Below, in pieces: positions 1-14,955 of a stretch of DNA of 64,000 bases (its first letter is position 1; each line of letters opens with the position of its first letter). Below the pieces are notes generated by a model. It saw only the letters and a list, made by a program, of their open reading frames with translations. It did no database searches and was not told the DNA's origin. Made by a program: the position numbers and the translations under genes. This DNA is from Hymenoscyphus infarciens (Eukaryota; Ascomycota; Leotiomycetes; Helotiales; Helotiaceae): assembly GCA_001414345.1 (NCBI GenBank), contig LLCB01000147.1, positions 62,001 to 126,000 of the forward strand, read 5' to 3'.

Positions 1-2964
1 ATAGTTAGTTTTTAACTATTTTATATATATATAAGCTTAAAAGAAAGCTTTAAATTAGAGATTTCTAATAATATAATAAAAACGTTAAATCTATAGTATA
101 TATAGTTTTTTAATACGTTTTAAAGCTATTAAACTTTAGATAATTAGTTTTGTTTTAAATAATAAAATATTAATATTATTAAAATAATAGCTAGAATCTT
201 AGTATTAAAAAAGTATATTAAAAGCTATTTAATTCTTTTTAAAAAGTTTTATTTTTAATACTAACTTCTATTTTAAATATTTAATTATTTATCTATCTAT
301 TACTTTTATTTCTTTTTAACTCTAGTAGCTAAGAAATATAAGTCTTTCTCTATTAATAATACTTTAAAAGTTTAATAACTTTAATTACTTCTATTACTTT
401 AATCTTTTTATCTTTTAATTATTACTTATATATCTTTCTTATTACTACTTTATAATATATTCTTTAGCTTTTAGCACTTAGTTTTTAGAATCTCTACTAA
501 CTTTCTCTATTTCTATACTTATTAGTCTAGAGATTATAAATAATCTCTTTCTCTTCTTTATTCTTAAATAACGTAATATTATCTACTATTTAGACTTTTA
601 GAAGATGTTTTAATTCTAAAGTATTTATAGTTTAGTAATATAACAGTTTAGTATATATAAAACTATCTTATAAAGCTTACTAACTTATCTATTTTTATTA
701 TATACTAAATACTATTTAAAATATATACTATTTAAATAATAAGACTTATTATTATTATCTTAATTTATATCTAAGAGAGTTTTAGTTTAAAAATAGTAGA
801 TATTCTATAGTTAAAATAGAGATAATAGTATTATAGTAGCGAATTTTAATTAAGTAAAAAAAAGCGATTTTCTAAGTTAATAATAAAAGTAAAGCGATTC
901 TAGAGATCGTTATTATAACTCTTTATTATACTAAAAAATTAACTAGCTTAGTATTCTCTAATAGTTTCTTAATCTTTATAAAAAGTAATAATAAGATAGA
1001 TAGTATAACTTTTTTAATAATATATAAGATACTAAAATAAACTAGCTATATTAAAGGAGCTATATAGACTTTTTTTTTAAAAAAAAGATAATAAATAAGT
1101 TTTCTTTAATAGATTTAAAACTTAAACTAGACGTAAATATATTTATTAGACTTAGATAGCGATATTATCTATAATATATTAGAGAAGTCTATAATATTTA
1201 TTATATTATATTAAGTAATCTAATCGATATTAGGTTTCTAAGAATAACTAATAATATATCGATTATTAGTAGAAAATAGTTAATTTAGAGAATAATAGTT
1301 CTTTAAGCTAAGAGCTAATAGAATACTTAGTCTAAAAAGAAAGATAAAGTTATATAATTTTAATAGTAAATTCTATTTATTTATAGCTCTAAGAGATTAT
1401 ACGTCTTATTATATATTCTTTATAATCTATATAATAACTTTTTAATATAATAAAGTAGAGTTTTAAAAAGGAAATATAGATTATATAATATCTATTGAAT
1501 ACTATAATACACTAGCGCTAAAACTCTAATATTTATCGATTATTATTAATTTTATAATCGAATTTTATTATATTAGATAAGAATTTATAATATTTATTCT
1601 ACGATATATATCGCGTTAATCTAATAAATATTATATTATTATCTAAGTCTAATATTTATTAAATAACTATTAAAGATAATAATCTATATAAACTTTACTA
1701 TCTTTTCTAAAATAGCTTATAAATAGTAAAATTAATAATACTAGTTTAGATTATAAAGTACTTAGAAATAAGCTTCTTATTTAACTTTTAGAATAATCTA
1801 AATAAAGATATTATTACTAGAAAATCTAATAGTAAGAAATCTCTTAAATAAAAAACATAACTAGTCTTTTAGACTATTTACTCTTATAGCTTAGAAATAT
1901 AAGATAAACTAAGTAAGTTATTAAAAACAAATTAGAAGATAATTTAAAAAAAAGCTATTAAACTATACTTATTATAAGACTATAGAAAAAAAACTAGGAA
2001 TTCTAATATTAGCTCTATTTTATCTACTAGAACGATTTCTTAGTATTAATAATATCTATATCTATATATATATATTATCTATTTATTTAATTATTCTTCT
2101 TAATCTAGATAAAGTAATTACTATAGTAGATTTTCTCGCTTTTCTAGTAATAGTTATTCTATTTTAAGTAATTTACTACTACTAAAGAACTTAAGATTTA
2201 TAAACTTCTAAGAAAGTATCTTTTATATAATATATATACTAATAATCTAGAAGTTAAAAACCTAAGAAATATAATAGTAACTATAAGTTAGAGTCTATTC
2301 GAAAATTTATTAAAATAATATAATTCTATTTTAATAATTTATAAGATATTTATTAAGAAGTACTTAATAAATAATATTAAGTTAAAATAGCTTCGTTGTT
2401 TTTCAAAAAGAGAGCTATATTTTAGTAGACTTATAAGAAGATATACTAGAAGAATTTACTAATAAAGCTAGAAAAATACTTTATATAAGTTATAAACTAC
2501 TTTAGAGCTAAATATAAGAACTAATCTCTTAGACTTAAGTTTATATCTCTAGTTTATAAGACTATTATCTACTAATTTAGATTTATACTTATGAATATTA
2601 TAAAATAAAATAGATTAATACTCTTATACTACAAAATATAGTTAATCTTTCTTAGTAGAATAAACTCTAGAATTTATATAAAGATTATTAAAGACTATAG
2701 ATTCTTAGTTCGAAGTATAAGAGATATATTACGTATAAGATAAGTTATAGAGTCGGCTATAGTTAAGTTAGAAGTATATAATTTAAATTAGTATAGAGTA
2801 GATTAAATAATTACTTAATTACGATTTTAAGAAGTTAAAGTATAAGATAAGAATAAAAACTTAAAAATAACTTAATCTCTAACTATATGAATAATAAAGA
2901 GCTATATAGACTTCTAGAGTAAATACTAGAAGCTTCTATAGCTTATAAATCAAAGAGTTACTAG
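1..2964. other. RIP-mutated AT-rich DNA, no identifiable gene
   Basis: This stretch is almost entirely A and T, with CpA and TpG nearly missing and TpA in excess, which is the expected end state of RIP. No open frame of useful length survives on either strand. It is probably decayed transposon DNA into which the copia element starting at 2970 was inserted, because the 5-bp duplication AAGGT sits at its right edge (2965-2969). I could not assign an element family to it. Confidence 0.7.
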
Positions 2965-2969
2965 AAGGT

Positions 2970-3145
2970 TATAGCGATTACAGAAGCTATATCGAGAGTA
3001 TAAGACAAGTAAAGTAAAGTTAAAATAGATACTTAATTCCCTAGAACTATAGAAGAGAGTATAAGGCTTTAAATACTATACTCTTTACTTAAAAGATAAG
3101 GATTATTAAGTAATCCTTTATCTAATCTACCTTTGTCTTATAATA
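2970..3145 (-). repeat. 3' LTR of copia element
   Basis: This 176-bp LTR pairs with 10509-10684 along its whole length. The differences are nearly all C/T or G/A transitions plus a few small changes in an A-rich stretch. It keeps more C and G than the other copy (for example ATCGAG against ATTAAG near 3000). The target duplication AAGGT lies just outside it at 2965-2969. Confidence 0.88.
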
Positions 3146-3299
3146 TACCTCTTAAATAACCTTTCCTAATTAGGAAAGCGTTATTTACTATATATATAGA
3201 TTTAATAACCTAATCTCTTTCTTTTCTTTTTATAACTTTCTTAAAACTCTTCTACTACTATTAGACTACTATAATATACGCTATCTAATAAAAAACTAT

Positions 3300-4760
3300 A
3301 GTAAGAAGCTTATATTTACCTTTTCTAAGCTCTTATATTAACTAAAATAGCCTCTTTCCTAGATCTCTTATCTTCTAGATAGTAAGACTCTAATAAATAC
3401 TAGGCCTATACTCGTTTTTAAGTATTATAAAGATAAAGATAATAAAGAAGACGTTAAATATATAATTAATAGATTAGAACCTAGGTATTATATACTTATA
3501 AGTTCTTTTAAGCTTATTAATCTTAATACTATATTTTAGTTAACTATATAAGAATATTAAATATTAAATCTCTTATATACTTCCTCTTCTAGTCTAGTTA
3601 CGCTCTAGAGTAGTATATTTAGTAGTTTCTATACTATTAACATCTCTAAGAATAAGCTAGAGAAGTTAAAAGTTAAGAGCTCTAATAACTATTAAGCTTT
3701 TAAAGACTCTACTAAACTTAAAACCCTTCTTAAAAAGCTTTTAGCTACTAATACTAGGCTTTTAAATAAACTTCCTAGTAATAACGTTAAATATCTAACT
3801 ATTAGTAGTAAAGGCTTACTTACTACGTCTTCTATTAAGAAAGTTTATTCTAATATTTTAAATTTTTAAGAAGCTTCTTATAAAAGCTATATTACTTCTA
3901 TAGTTACTAGTAAATCGACTAGTTATTACTATAATATAGAGTTAGAAAAGGTAGTATATTCTTTTAACTATACTATTAGCTACTTATATAAAGCTTTACT
4001 AAGTATCTATCTCTCTTTTATAATTATCTTAACTAAAAATCTTAAGAAATATTAGACTAATATTAGTAATAAAGTTTATATAAAGCTTTATTTAGTTAGT
4101 CTTCTACTTCTTATTTCATTTTCTTAGCTAATTTTATCGATTTAGAAGCAAGAGAAGTTATATAATATAATCTATATAAGACTTAAATAGAGTTTTAAAA
4201 GCTCTTAGTTATCCTTAATTTAAACTATACTTATTACTATAAGAAACCTAATAGCTTTTAGAGTCCTACTTCTAATAATAAACTAGATAGTAATATTCCT
4301 AGGGTTTTAACATATAGTAACCGTATTCCTAAGAGTACTCCTTTTATAGCTTCTACTTTAAATAGTAGTCTACTTATAAGAGCTAATACTCGTAGTTAAG
4401 CTTCTTATAAGAGTTCTACTATTTATAGTAAAGATAATACCTCTCTCTCTAAGTCGTAAAAGTCTACTTAAAAGCCTCTAAAGGTTCTTCTAAAAAGCTA
4501 TTTTAAAAAATCTACTCTAAAATCTATTCTAAAGTTTATTCTAAGAAAAACTATTTTAAAGAAAACTACTCTTATAAAGTTAGTTTCTAAGAAGTCGTCT
4601 TCTAATTCTAAGCGTTCTTTAAAAGGTTATAAGCGTAAAAAGAATGTTTCTAAGAGTAAGAAGTCTAAGAATAATAATAGTAATAATAAGTCTAATAGTA
4701 TTAATCTTAGTAATACTCTTAATAAAATCGATATAGTACTTACTACTTTTAGTAAAACTG
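3300..4760 (+). pseudogene. Antisense reading-frame remnant inside the copia element
   Basis: On the plus strand, opposite to the copia pol frame, long stretches stay open except for TAA and TAG codons that RIP would produce from CAA, CAG or TGG. From about 3630 to 3960 some 110 codons contain only two stops. From about 4380 to 4720 the frame gives a strongly basic, Lys- and Ser-rich low-complexity protein ending in an Asn/Ser-rich stretch. It lies beyond where copia RNase H should end, so it looks like extra cargo or an older insertion. I recognise no family, and the limits are approximate. Confidence 0.4.
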
Positions 4761-7700
4761 TTTCTAAGTATTAGAAGAAGTATTATTAGTTAGTTAGTAT
4801 ACTTTACGTTTATATATTAGTATTTAGTTTCTTTAAAATTTTATATTTATATTTAGCTATACTCTTTTAAAAGAGTTTTATAATACTTAATTACTAAGTA
4901 TATAATAATTAAATAAATAAATGAAGTCTAAAATAAGCTTTTAATACTCTTTAAATAATTATAATATAAAAAAGGATAAAACTTCTTAAAAATATATAAG
5001 TAAAATAATAAAGTAAAGTATAATAATATATAAAAATAGTAAAGAGCGTTGTTTACTATTCTAGAAGAGCGTTTTTAACCTAAAAATTAGTATATTTTCG
5101 CCTTTTAAGAGAGTGTTTTACTAAGTAAATAAGCGTTCTAGAGATTAAGTAAAGCTTTAAAATATTTAAATTTAAATCTAGATAAGTTTTTTATAAGTTT
5201 ATCTACTAGTATACTATTTATTAGTAAATAAGTAAATTAGAAAGAACTCTTCTAATACTTCTAATAAAGCTATATACTCTAGATATTTATATATTAAAGC
5301 TTTATAGATATTCTCTTATTTTCCTTCGTTAATTATTAGATAGTTTATTAATTATTATAGAATATATTCTATATCTCCTCTAAATTAAGCTCTAGTTCTT
5401 TAAAAAGAGACTTTAATACTATTATTTCTATACCTAGTAGCTTTACTTTTAAGAGCTTAGCCTTTATTATTAATATTATAATTATATTCTATTATAAAGC
5501 TCTTTAAGCTATAAGTCTATTAAATAATAATATTATATATTTATTAGAAGAGTTTTAAGTTTCTAGATTATTAGTATATAATATATCTAATATAAGTACT
5601 AGTTATATACTTCTAAGCTCTTTCTTATATATAATTCCTAAGAACCTTATTTTAAAGAAGTATTAAATATACTAATTTATTATAGTTATATATTTATTAT
5701 TTAAGTTAGTTAGGAAGTATAAAAGCTAGGAAGTAGTAAATATAATATCTAGTTATATTATAATTACTATATAGAGTATTAAACCTATCTTCTTCTAATA
5801 GAACTTTATAAATATAGGTTTTACTATTCCTTAATTCTTTTTTAGTTTATATATTAAGAGTAGTATACTTAAGTAATCTCTATTAATAAGCTTAAAACGT
5901 TTAGTAATTCGTTTAATATATATATTATAAGAGAGCTATATCTTTTTCTATACTCTATTCTTATAAACTTTTACTTTAAAATACTATTCTATATTACTAA
6001 GTAAGTATAGTTTATATAAAAGCTTTAGTTTATCTATTATAACTCTTACTAGAGATATATTATCTTAATAGTATATTATCTATATATTATCTATATAAAA
6101 GATTATAAAAACCTTTCTTAAGAGATCTATATAAATATAAGGCTTTTTTAAATAAAGTATTAAACTATAGTCTTAAAGAGTAATTATAAAGTGTTTAAAC
6201 TATAGAGCTAAAGAATCTCTTAACGTATAAAATACTTTATCTAATTTATAATATAGTTCTTCTTATTAATATCTATCTAGAAGTTAGTAAGCTACTAAAA
6301 GAGCTCTTATATCCCTTTCTATATTAATAAACGTATTAATAATATTATATTACTTAATCTCTAGTTAAATCTAGTAGCTCTTACTATAACTATTTAGAAT
6401 AATCTTACTATAAGTATAGTAGTATATATTAAAACGATAGTATCTTCATATTAGAGATTACCTTTAACTATAAGCTAAGCTTAGTATTAAATTAGATAGT
6501 TTATAGAGTTATATTTATATATAAATACTTATTTTAGAAGTAATAGTTTTATTTTAATATTCTATCTTTTAATTATATACTAGTATTTCCTCTTCTCTAG
6601 GTTCTTAATTTTAAGCTTTAAATTATCTTTAAAGTACTTACTAAGTAAATAGTTTATAAGCTCTCTCTATAATTTTAGTTCTTTTAGTAGTTTTAACTAA
6701 TAAAGACGTAAGTATCTAGGTTTTAGAAGCGTTTCTTCTCTTATTATTGCTACTATAATAATATAATAGATATTTTATAAGTCCTTCTTATTTAATATTA
6801 TACTCTCTAATAAAAGCTAAAAAGTACTAAAGAAATGATTTAAATATTCTAGAATAGCCTATTAAAGCTCTATTCTAATTAATATAGCTAGTAGAGTAGA
6901 GATTATTATATCTTTAATATCCTTCTTTCTAGGTTAACCTCTTTTACTCTTTTTTAAGATAAGTAGATATACTTTCTTTATATATCCTTACTTTATCTTA
7001 AGCTCTTTTATGTTTTTACTTTCTATATTTATTATTCCTTACTTCTTAGTTATCTTTATATTAGAAGTTTCTAGAACTAGTATATTAAGAGTTCTTTCTT
7101 ATATACTACTTTATTATTAAAAGAGCCTACTCTCTCTAGTATTCTATTACTTATCTTAATTAGTAGACTACTTAGGCCTTTTATACTTTTAGTATTATTT
7201 TATAGTTAGAAGAATCTTATAAGCAATTATTAGAAGAGTCTTATAGTTTAGTAAGAGATTCTTATATTTTACTTATTTTAAGAGCTTATAACCTATTCTA
7301 ATATACTTTTAGGTTTAAGTATTACGCTAAGTAATAGAAGTCTAAACCTAGAAGAGATTATATCTCTCTTTTCTAGCCTTATCTCTAAGTTCTAACTAAC
7401 TAAAGCTTTACTTAGTATATTAGTAGCTTTAGATAAAATATCCTTTACTAGTCTAGCTCCTAGTTTTAGTTTTCCTATACTCTCTATTTTATTTAATACT
7501 TTTAAGTAAAGCTTTAGTATTCTATTACTTCTACTTAACTATATACTATACTACTATATAAGTAATTATAATAGGTTATTATTCTACCTTTTTATATTCT
7601 AGTATATAAAAGATTTCTTTATTAAAAATAACATTTTAAGTTATAATAACTTAATTAAGCTATAAAACCTAGATATAGTAGATATTTAATAAGATATACT

Positions 7701-10498
7701 TTACTAAATAACTTATATAAGCTCTAAAATTAACTTTAAAAGCTCTCTTTTTAACTTCTTATTCTTTTTCCTTTTTTAGTAGATAAGTACTAGATTTATA
7801 GACATAGATTCTATTCTAATCTAGTCTATAGTCTTTTATTACTAAGTTCTTAAACTTTAGATTATACTAGTAGAAGTAATTATTAAACTATAATCGAAGT
7901 ACCTTATTTAGTATCTTAAACTTATTTCTTTAGTTAAGACTTATATTATAAAGCTAGATTTTAACTATAGTTAACTTAGTCTAGAGCTATTATAGTAAGT
8001 TAATAGTAGATAATATTTTAATTAAGTATATAATTACTTCTTATCTTACTCTCTCTATCTCTCTATTTAGTTTATAAGTATAAGTTAGTATAAGTTCTAA
8101 GTCTATTCTAATTTTTATAGTCTATAAAGTATATTCTAATACTCTATATTACAAGATTACTAATTTATTATTATTATACTTTAACTTATAAATTAAAAGA
8201 CTATATTATTATTTAACCTATCTTTTAAAGTTCTTAAGCTTTTTAAATACTATTTCTCCTCTTTTATTTATTAATATAAATCTAAAAAGCTTTTTACTAT
8301 ACTCCTCTTTTTTAGAAGAAGCTATTTAACTTTATTATATCTAGTTAGAAAGTTAAATAGATCTTATAAGTACTACTAGAATAGTTATATACTCTTATTC
8401 TTAGAGATATATTTTAAAATAATATTCTAAGTATAAGTTATAGTATAATATAAGCACTTTACTTATTTAATACTTATAATTTTTATATTTCTTACTAACT
8501 AGACTAGAGCTTTAAGAGCTTCCTATCCTAGATATCCTAATCTTCTATATTATATTTTAGCTAAATTACTTCTTAGTTTTATATAATCTCTTATCTTCTT
8601 ATAAAAGTATTTATTAATCTTTTTAGAAAGTATTAAGTATATTAAAGTAAATATAGCTTAAGAGTTTTAAAACTTAGTATAGTTATTAATAAGGTTATAT
8701 TTAAATAAGACTAAGTTTATTATATAAATTAAAGATTTAATAACTATACTATTCTTTATAAGTCTAAAGTATAATAAATAGTTATACTTATTATACTATA
8801 CTCTAGATTCTCTAATATATACTTCTAAGATAATATTAGAATAAAAACCCTTAATAATAGTAATATTAATAAAGGTTAGATCTATAGTATTACTTCCTCT
8901 CTTACTTCTAAGAACGTTCTTTATAACTCTTATTTCTATTCTAATAATTAGAATACTAGTTATTCCTAATTTTACTATATTATTAGAGTACTTAAAGGTT
9001 CTTAAGATAAGTATATCTTTACTATTAATAAGATAGACTACTTTATAATTATAAAAGAGTATTAAATCTATAAAAGAGTATCTAGTATATTTAGCTAAGA
9101 AAGCGTAGATTCTTAGTTTTAAGACTCGGTTTATTCTTTCTAGATTAGTTAGAAGCTTTAAAGATAGGATTATAGTACTTATATTCCTAATAAGGTATTT
9201 TAATAATATCTAAGTACTACTAGTAGTGCTTATAAATCCTATTTTAAACTTAGATTATATTATAAAGAACTTTTTAATTAGTTTATTTTAAAGGTTTATT
9301 TAAAAAAAGACTTTTAAGTACTATATAATCTCTTTTAACTCTTTATTATTTAAGAGATTATTAAGAGTAAGATTATACTTTCTAGTAAGTATAAATTCTA
9401 AGGTTTAATAGTTAACTAGTTTCTAAAAGTGTTTTTAACTATTCTTATATAGACATTTAGAACCTCTATTTTAAGCTCTATTCTAAGAATTAGATAAGTT
9501 ATTACTTCTACCTTTCAAAATAGAGAACATTCTACTAGTCTTCCTACTAGTCTTTAATATAAGATATTTATATAGAATTCCTAAAAACATTTTAATAAGA
9601 TTATTAAGTAATATAACTCTCTTTTTAAGCTCTATATTATTAATTAAATATATCTTTTAACTTATTACCTAAGTAGAAGTAATTTAGTAAACTATATCTA
9701 AGAAGTCCTTTACTATAAGTAGACTCTTAATCTCTAAGAGTTAAAATTTTTTTACTTAGTTATAATAGTATTTCTAGTTAAAGAACTAGTAATTAAGGTT
9801 TATAGACTCTAATTTAGTTTAGGTAAGCGTGTTTTAGTATTCTATATATATTATATCTTCTACACTTTCTAATATTAGTACTAAGTTACTTTTAAGCTTT
9901 TAAATTAGGTTCTAGAAAGCGAATTTCCTAGTATACTTAAGTAAGAATTAGGCTTCTAAGAGTATAGACTTGTCTATAGTACTTTCTACTTAGGAGCTAA
10001 CTTTATATATCTTACTTTATATAGTATAAAGCTTATTAATTTTAAAAGCGTATCTTTTAATATTATCTCTAAAGTCTTCTTTAACGTTATTAGCTATTAT
10101 TAGAAGTAGTTATTCTAGTTAATCTCTTCTTATATATTAAGCTACTAAGAGTATATTCTAGGCTTTATTTACTATAACCTAGGTTTTTTTTTAAGTCTTA
10201 TATTCTTATTAAGTATAGCTTATTTAATTATAGAATAAGGTCTTTTAAGCTTATTAGCGTTCTTAATATTAAGACTATTTAGATTAAAGTATTCTTAGAC
10301 TCTTTCTTAGTAAGTACTATAAAAGAAGTAGTTATACTATATAGACTATAAGTTTTAGTTAATAAAGAGGACTTTTTTAGTTAAGAGTAAGCTTACTATT
10401 ATAAAAGTAGTACTCTTAAAGAGAAAATAAGAATAGATAAAAAGAAGATAAAGCTAATATAACTAGTATAGTAGAAGTAGTATTCTATCTACTAACTA

Positions 10499-10508
10499 AG
10501 CTTATAAC
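10499..10508 (-). other. Probable primer-binding site of copia element
   Basis: Immediately inside the 5' LTR the minus strand reads GTTATAAGCT. Allowing one RIP change this is GTTATGAGCT, nearly complementary to the anticodon arm of initiator tRNA-Met (GCTCATAAC). Priming from an internal part of initiator tRNA is characteristic of copia-type elements, so this supports both the family and the minus orientation. The match is short and rests on an assumed mutation. Confidence 0.6.
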
Positions 10509-10684
10509 TATAGCGATTATAGAAGCTATATTAAGAGTATAAGATAAGTAAAGTAAAGTTAAAGTAGATACTTAATTCTCTAGAACTATAAGAGAGAGTA
10601 TAAGACTTTAAATACTATACTTCTTACTTAAAAAGTAGAGATTTTTAGGTAATTCTTTATCTAACTCACCTTTATCTCGTAATA
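10509..10684 (-). repeat. 5' LTR of copia element
   Basis: This is the second 176-bp LTR, followed directly by the target duplication AAGGT at 10685-10689. It is more AT-rich than its partner at 2970-3145 in most places, though the last 30 bases keep TCTCG where the partner has TCTTA. Confidence 0.88.
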
Positions 10685-10689
10685 AAGGT

Positions 10690-12805
10690 TTTAAGAATTA
10701 TATCTTTATATAACTAAGAACGTAACTAAATCTTCTAGATAATATTAGAAAGAACTAGGAAAGACTAAGGTTAAAATCTAAAGCTTATTAGTAAGTAAGA
10801 TAATTATTACCTAATACTAATACTAAGTATCTAGGAAATAATTAAAGTTATAACTACTATATAAAACTTTATAAAACTATCTATTTCTATAGATAATATA
10901 GTAGTAATCTTACTAAGTTTTAATAAGCTTTTCTAGATAATAATATATATTTAGAAGCTTATAAAAGATATTTTAACTATATAATTTTAATAGCTTATAT
11001 ACTTCTTTCTTATAAATTTTATCTCTAGCTTTTTACTTAAAAGACTTCTAATATTATAAATATATATCTCTTACTCTATATGTTTAAAAATAGTATTTCT
11101 AAGATTATTATAATAGTTGAAATACTATATATATATAGGAATACTTAAAAAGTTAAAGAGATTTTAAGCTAATCTACTATTTTTTAACTATATAAACTAT
11201 TAGATCTTAGGAACTATAAGTTAAAGCTTAAATAATATTAGTATATAATAGAGCTATTAGAAATAATACTTCTTATTCTAAAGCTAAAAAGCTAAGATTT
11301 ATTACTATAGTTATTTAACTAAAAGTTAAGCTTATAAATAGAAAGCTCTCTTATATAAACTAAGATTATATACTAGTATTAATAGTAAGTAACTTTATAT
11401 CTTATATAAAAACTATAGTTTTATATATTCTATACTTTACTACTTTTATAATACTATTATAATACTATTTTAAAATTACTTAATCTTTATTAGTTTAATA
11501 CTATATTAGTAGAACTCTATAGTAATAAAAGTATTATAAAAGAAGTTATATTATCGTTTATATCTACTAAGTAAAGGTAGCTATAATATCTATCTAAATA
11601 GTTCTTAAGTAAGAAAAGCACGTATATCTATATATACTAATCTAAATCGCTATTTCCTCTTAGATTTACTAATAATAGTATCTCTTTAAAATAATAGAAG
11701 TTAGTACTCTAAGAATTATTTAAAACCTTATATCTAGTCTAAAACCCGAACGATTAGTAAATACGCGAGTCTCGTAAGTACTACTCTAGAGCTTTCTTAT
11801 TATTAAAGAATTAATTACTATTAAAAGACAGTGTATAAATAGAAGAGTCGCGTCGATACTACTATAAAGCTATCTTACTACTATAGTAATAGTCGCGACG
11901 CGCGTTATACTAGTATTATTAGTAGTATTCTTATAGTAAAATACTATAATATTTTAAATATTATTATTTAAATATTATAATAGTATATATTTATTCTTAA
12001 AGCTAATATTAATACTATACTATACTACTTACTTAATATTATAATAGTACTTATTATAATATATACTATTTAATAACTCGTATACTAAAATTTAAAAATA
12101 AAGCTATTTCTACTTTCTATATATACTCTCTTATTACTTTATAACTATTTAAAGTTAAGACTAGAAATTAGAAAACTAATAAGTAGATATTATTTATTAT
12201 ATATTAAATAATATAAACTAAGTATAATAGACGATTTTTTAATAAAGTAGTAGTATAATTAATTATCTAGCTAAAAGTCGACATTTAATAAATAAATTAA
12301 TAACTATTTATAATATATATTATATATATAATACGCTAAGAATTAAGTTGTAATTAGACTTAGAGACTAATACTATTAATAGAATATTAAAAGAGTCTTT
12401 AATAATTATTATATTAAGTAGAACTTAATTAATAATATATTAGATTTATATATAATATTTTAGATTATATAATCGCTAAATAGTAGATCTATACTAATAG
12501 CTAATAGAATATATAAGCTCTACTTTAAATAAAGTTATATACTTTTTTATTAATATAATACTATAATATAAGTAAGTACTTAGCTCTTTTAAAGTAATTA
12601 CTTTAGACTTATTAATATAGTAATTCTATAAAAGAAAATTAATATTTAGAAAAAAGAGTAAATTATATAATATAACTTCTATTTACTATATAGAACTACT
12701 AGCTTAAAAAAGCTAATATATATTATTAATCGTCTCTTTTTTTATAAATAATCTATTATACTAATTATATTAGAGTAAAAAAGTATTAATTTATAATAAG
12801 AGCGA
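10690..12805. other. RIP-mutated AT-rich DNA, no identifiable gene
   Basis: The composition is the same as left of the copia element, and it is presumably the continuation of the DNA the copia element landed in. A short patch at about 11740-11910 keeps several CpG dinucleotides (for example TCGCGACGCGCG near 11892), which stands out but has no recognisable coding content. No gene or delimited element was found. Confidence 0.6.
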
Positions 12806-12965
12806 TATAATAGTACGAAATATATACAACTATATAAGAGGCATATAGGAGTGCGTTTAGCAGAATAACGTATATAAATACTAGACTCTAATATAGAAGA
12901 AAAGGAAAAACTATTCTTCTTCTATACTAAGTATAAAAATCTATATATAAGAGGTCGGAGACTAC
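12806..12965 (+). repeat. Copy of the solo-LTR family (left part)
   Basis: About 150 bp from TATAATAGTACGAAA onward match the first half of the solo LTR at 43914-44229, including the shared core GTGCGTTTAGCAGAATAACG. Similarity fades after about 12960. The 3' boundary and a target duplication could not be found, so this is a divergent or truncated LTR of the same family, or one end of a decayed element. Confidence 0.65.
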
Positions 12966-14770
12966 TAAGTTCTAATAAGAATAATAACCGAGCTCTTTCT
13001 AATATAGCTACTAAAATAATAAGAGCCTTGAAGCTAAAGATATAAGGCTTTAAAGTGAAATATATAATATCCGAATCTTACTTCCTTCGATATCTTCTGT
13101 CTTATAAGTATCTAGTAGTTTTACGAATACTAGTAATTTAGAATAGCGTGCTATTATAAGCTAATTCTTAATAATTTATTAATATAAAAATATTAGTATC
13201 TAAGTCTAGTCTTAGTATATCTTTTAAAAGAGTTTAGTTAAAGTTTATAATATATAATTAATTAGTATTTAATTAATTTTTTAGTCTTAAGTACTTATTT
13301 TAATTTTTTTTAGTTATTAAATTAATAGTAAGTAGTAAAAACTATATTCTTACTATATTTAAAGACTATAATAATAAAATCTTCTCTACTATCTAACTAT
13401 TAACTTTAAATACTTATAAATTAATAATATATTATTAAAATTATTAGTAAGTTAGAAATAACTATTTAAGTACTAGAAATATAATAATAAATATATACTA
13501 CTAAGAAAAATAATAGAAATAAGTTTAGTTTATAGATCTATTAAGACTAGATCTAAAACTAGATCTACTTTTTACACTTATATATACTTTTATTTAATAG
13601 GTTTTATAAGAATTCTAGAAGATTAAAAGTATTTTTCTTACTTTAATATTAACTAATAAAATTAAAGAAAAGTATCTTATACTAGAATTTAAAGTATTTA
13701 AGTATTTCTATAGTAGATATATTAAAATAGCTTTATCTATTACTAACTACTATTTTTATAGAAAACTAAAAACACTCTACTAAAGCACTTATATAAAAGA
13801 TAAATAAAACGTCTATTACTATTTTATAAATATTAAGATAAGTCTTCTTTTAGAGAGATTAGAGCTACTAATTAATAGTACTTTTACTAATATCTTAAGA
13901 AAAGAGAGTATAATATTAAGTATATTTATCTTCTATAAGATTAGAAAGCTTAAAATAAATAAATCTAGCTACTTAATACTAAAAAGAGAGTATTATATAT
14001 CTCTTTTACTTCTCTTTTTATTTAAATATTAGTTAAATAAATTAGATATTTAGTTAGATACTACTACTCTAGAGTTACTACTAGAAGATAATAATTAAGA
14101 AGTAATATCTAGCTTTATATTCTCTACTACTACTTAATCTATTTAGTTAAAGTAGTATATAATTCTAGAAGAGTATCTCTAATAAAGTTAATAATATCTT
14201 ATATAAGTATTTAAAAGATATTATATAAAGTAAAATATATAAGAAGATTATATATAGCGATTAAATTAATAAATAATAGTTTAAAAGTATTAGAATTAAT
14301 AGAAGAGAGTACTTAGTAGCGTCTTTTATATAGATTTTACTATATTATATCTATAGATTCTTTTATACTAATTTATCTCTTTTTAGTTATCTTTTAATAT
14401 AGAGTTTTATTATTAATTTAGTATATTTTTAAAAAGTAAATAAAAATAATCTTAGTACTTCTATTAAGAATATCTTAATTAGTATAATACTTAGATCGCT
14501 ATTTAATATTCTTAGTAGAATTATTACTCTTTAATAATTATTATTTAATTAAAAATTAAACTAGAATTCTTAAATATAAACTTTCTTATAATTATTATTA
14601 ATTATATAATCTTTAGTAGTATTTATTAAGTATTCTTAGTATAGCTATTTAGATAAATTATAGTAAAGTAAAAAATAGTAATACTAAGCTTATATATTTA
14701 AAGTAAAGCGACTTTAGATATAATATAATCTTTTAATAGAGTTTAAAGAATAAGATAATAATTAAATTAT
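12966..14770. other. RIP-mutated AT-rich DNA
   Basis: This is AT-rich, CpA-depleted sequence. A segment at about 12980-13150 retains more G and C than its surroundings and may be the rest of the LTR-like repeat. Beyond that I see no supportable gene. Composition switches sharply to normal at about 14,775, just upstream of the kinase gene. Confidence 0.6.
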
Positions 14771-14955
14771 TTAGTCACGTTAGAGCTAGAAACATGAGGT
14801 TAGAAGAGAACCGGAGAGCTAAAGAGATAATATAATTCCAGAGCTCACGTAGGCGCTTTGGCCTAAGGTTCTAGGCCAATATCACAGTCTGGGGTCAGGC
14901 ACGCGGTTCGACTTTCTGCTAACATCGACAAATTCCCTCCTCATCATTCGCCGTG

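Larger units (their letters stand above)
2970..10684 (-). mobile_element. RIP-inactivated Ty1/copia LTR retrotransposon, full length
   Basis: The element is 7,715 bp and bounded by two 176-bp LTRs (2970-3145, 10509-10684), with a perfect 5-bp target duplication AAGGT at 2965-2969 and 10685-10689. The LTR ends read TATAGCG...TAATA, that is TGT...ACA after C-to-T change. Orientation is minus. On that strand about 60 codons at roughly 6070-6260 read as a copia reverse transcriptase in one frame, broken only by TAA or TAG where Gln or Trp is expected. The frame ends in YIDNI, the RIP form of the YVDD box, at about 6084-6098. A purine-rich tract (AAGAGGTA) abuts the 3' LTR, and a plausible primer site abuts the 5' LTR. 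Gag, protease and integrase should lie between about 6300 and 10500 but are too mutated to delimit. The element cannot encode functional protein as it stands. Confidence 0.88.
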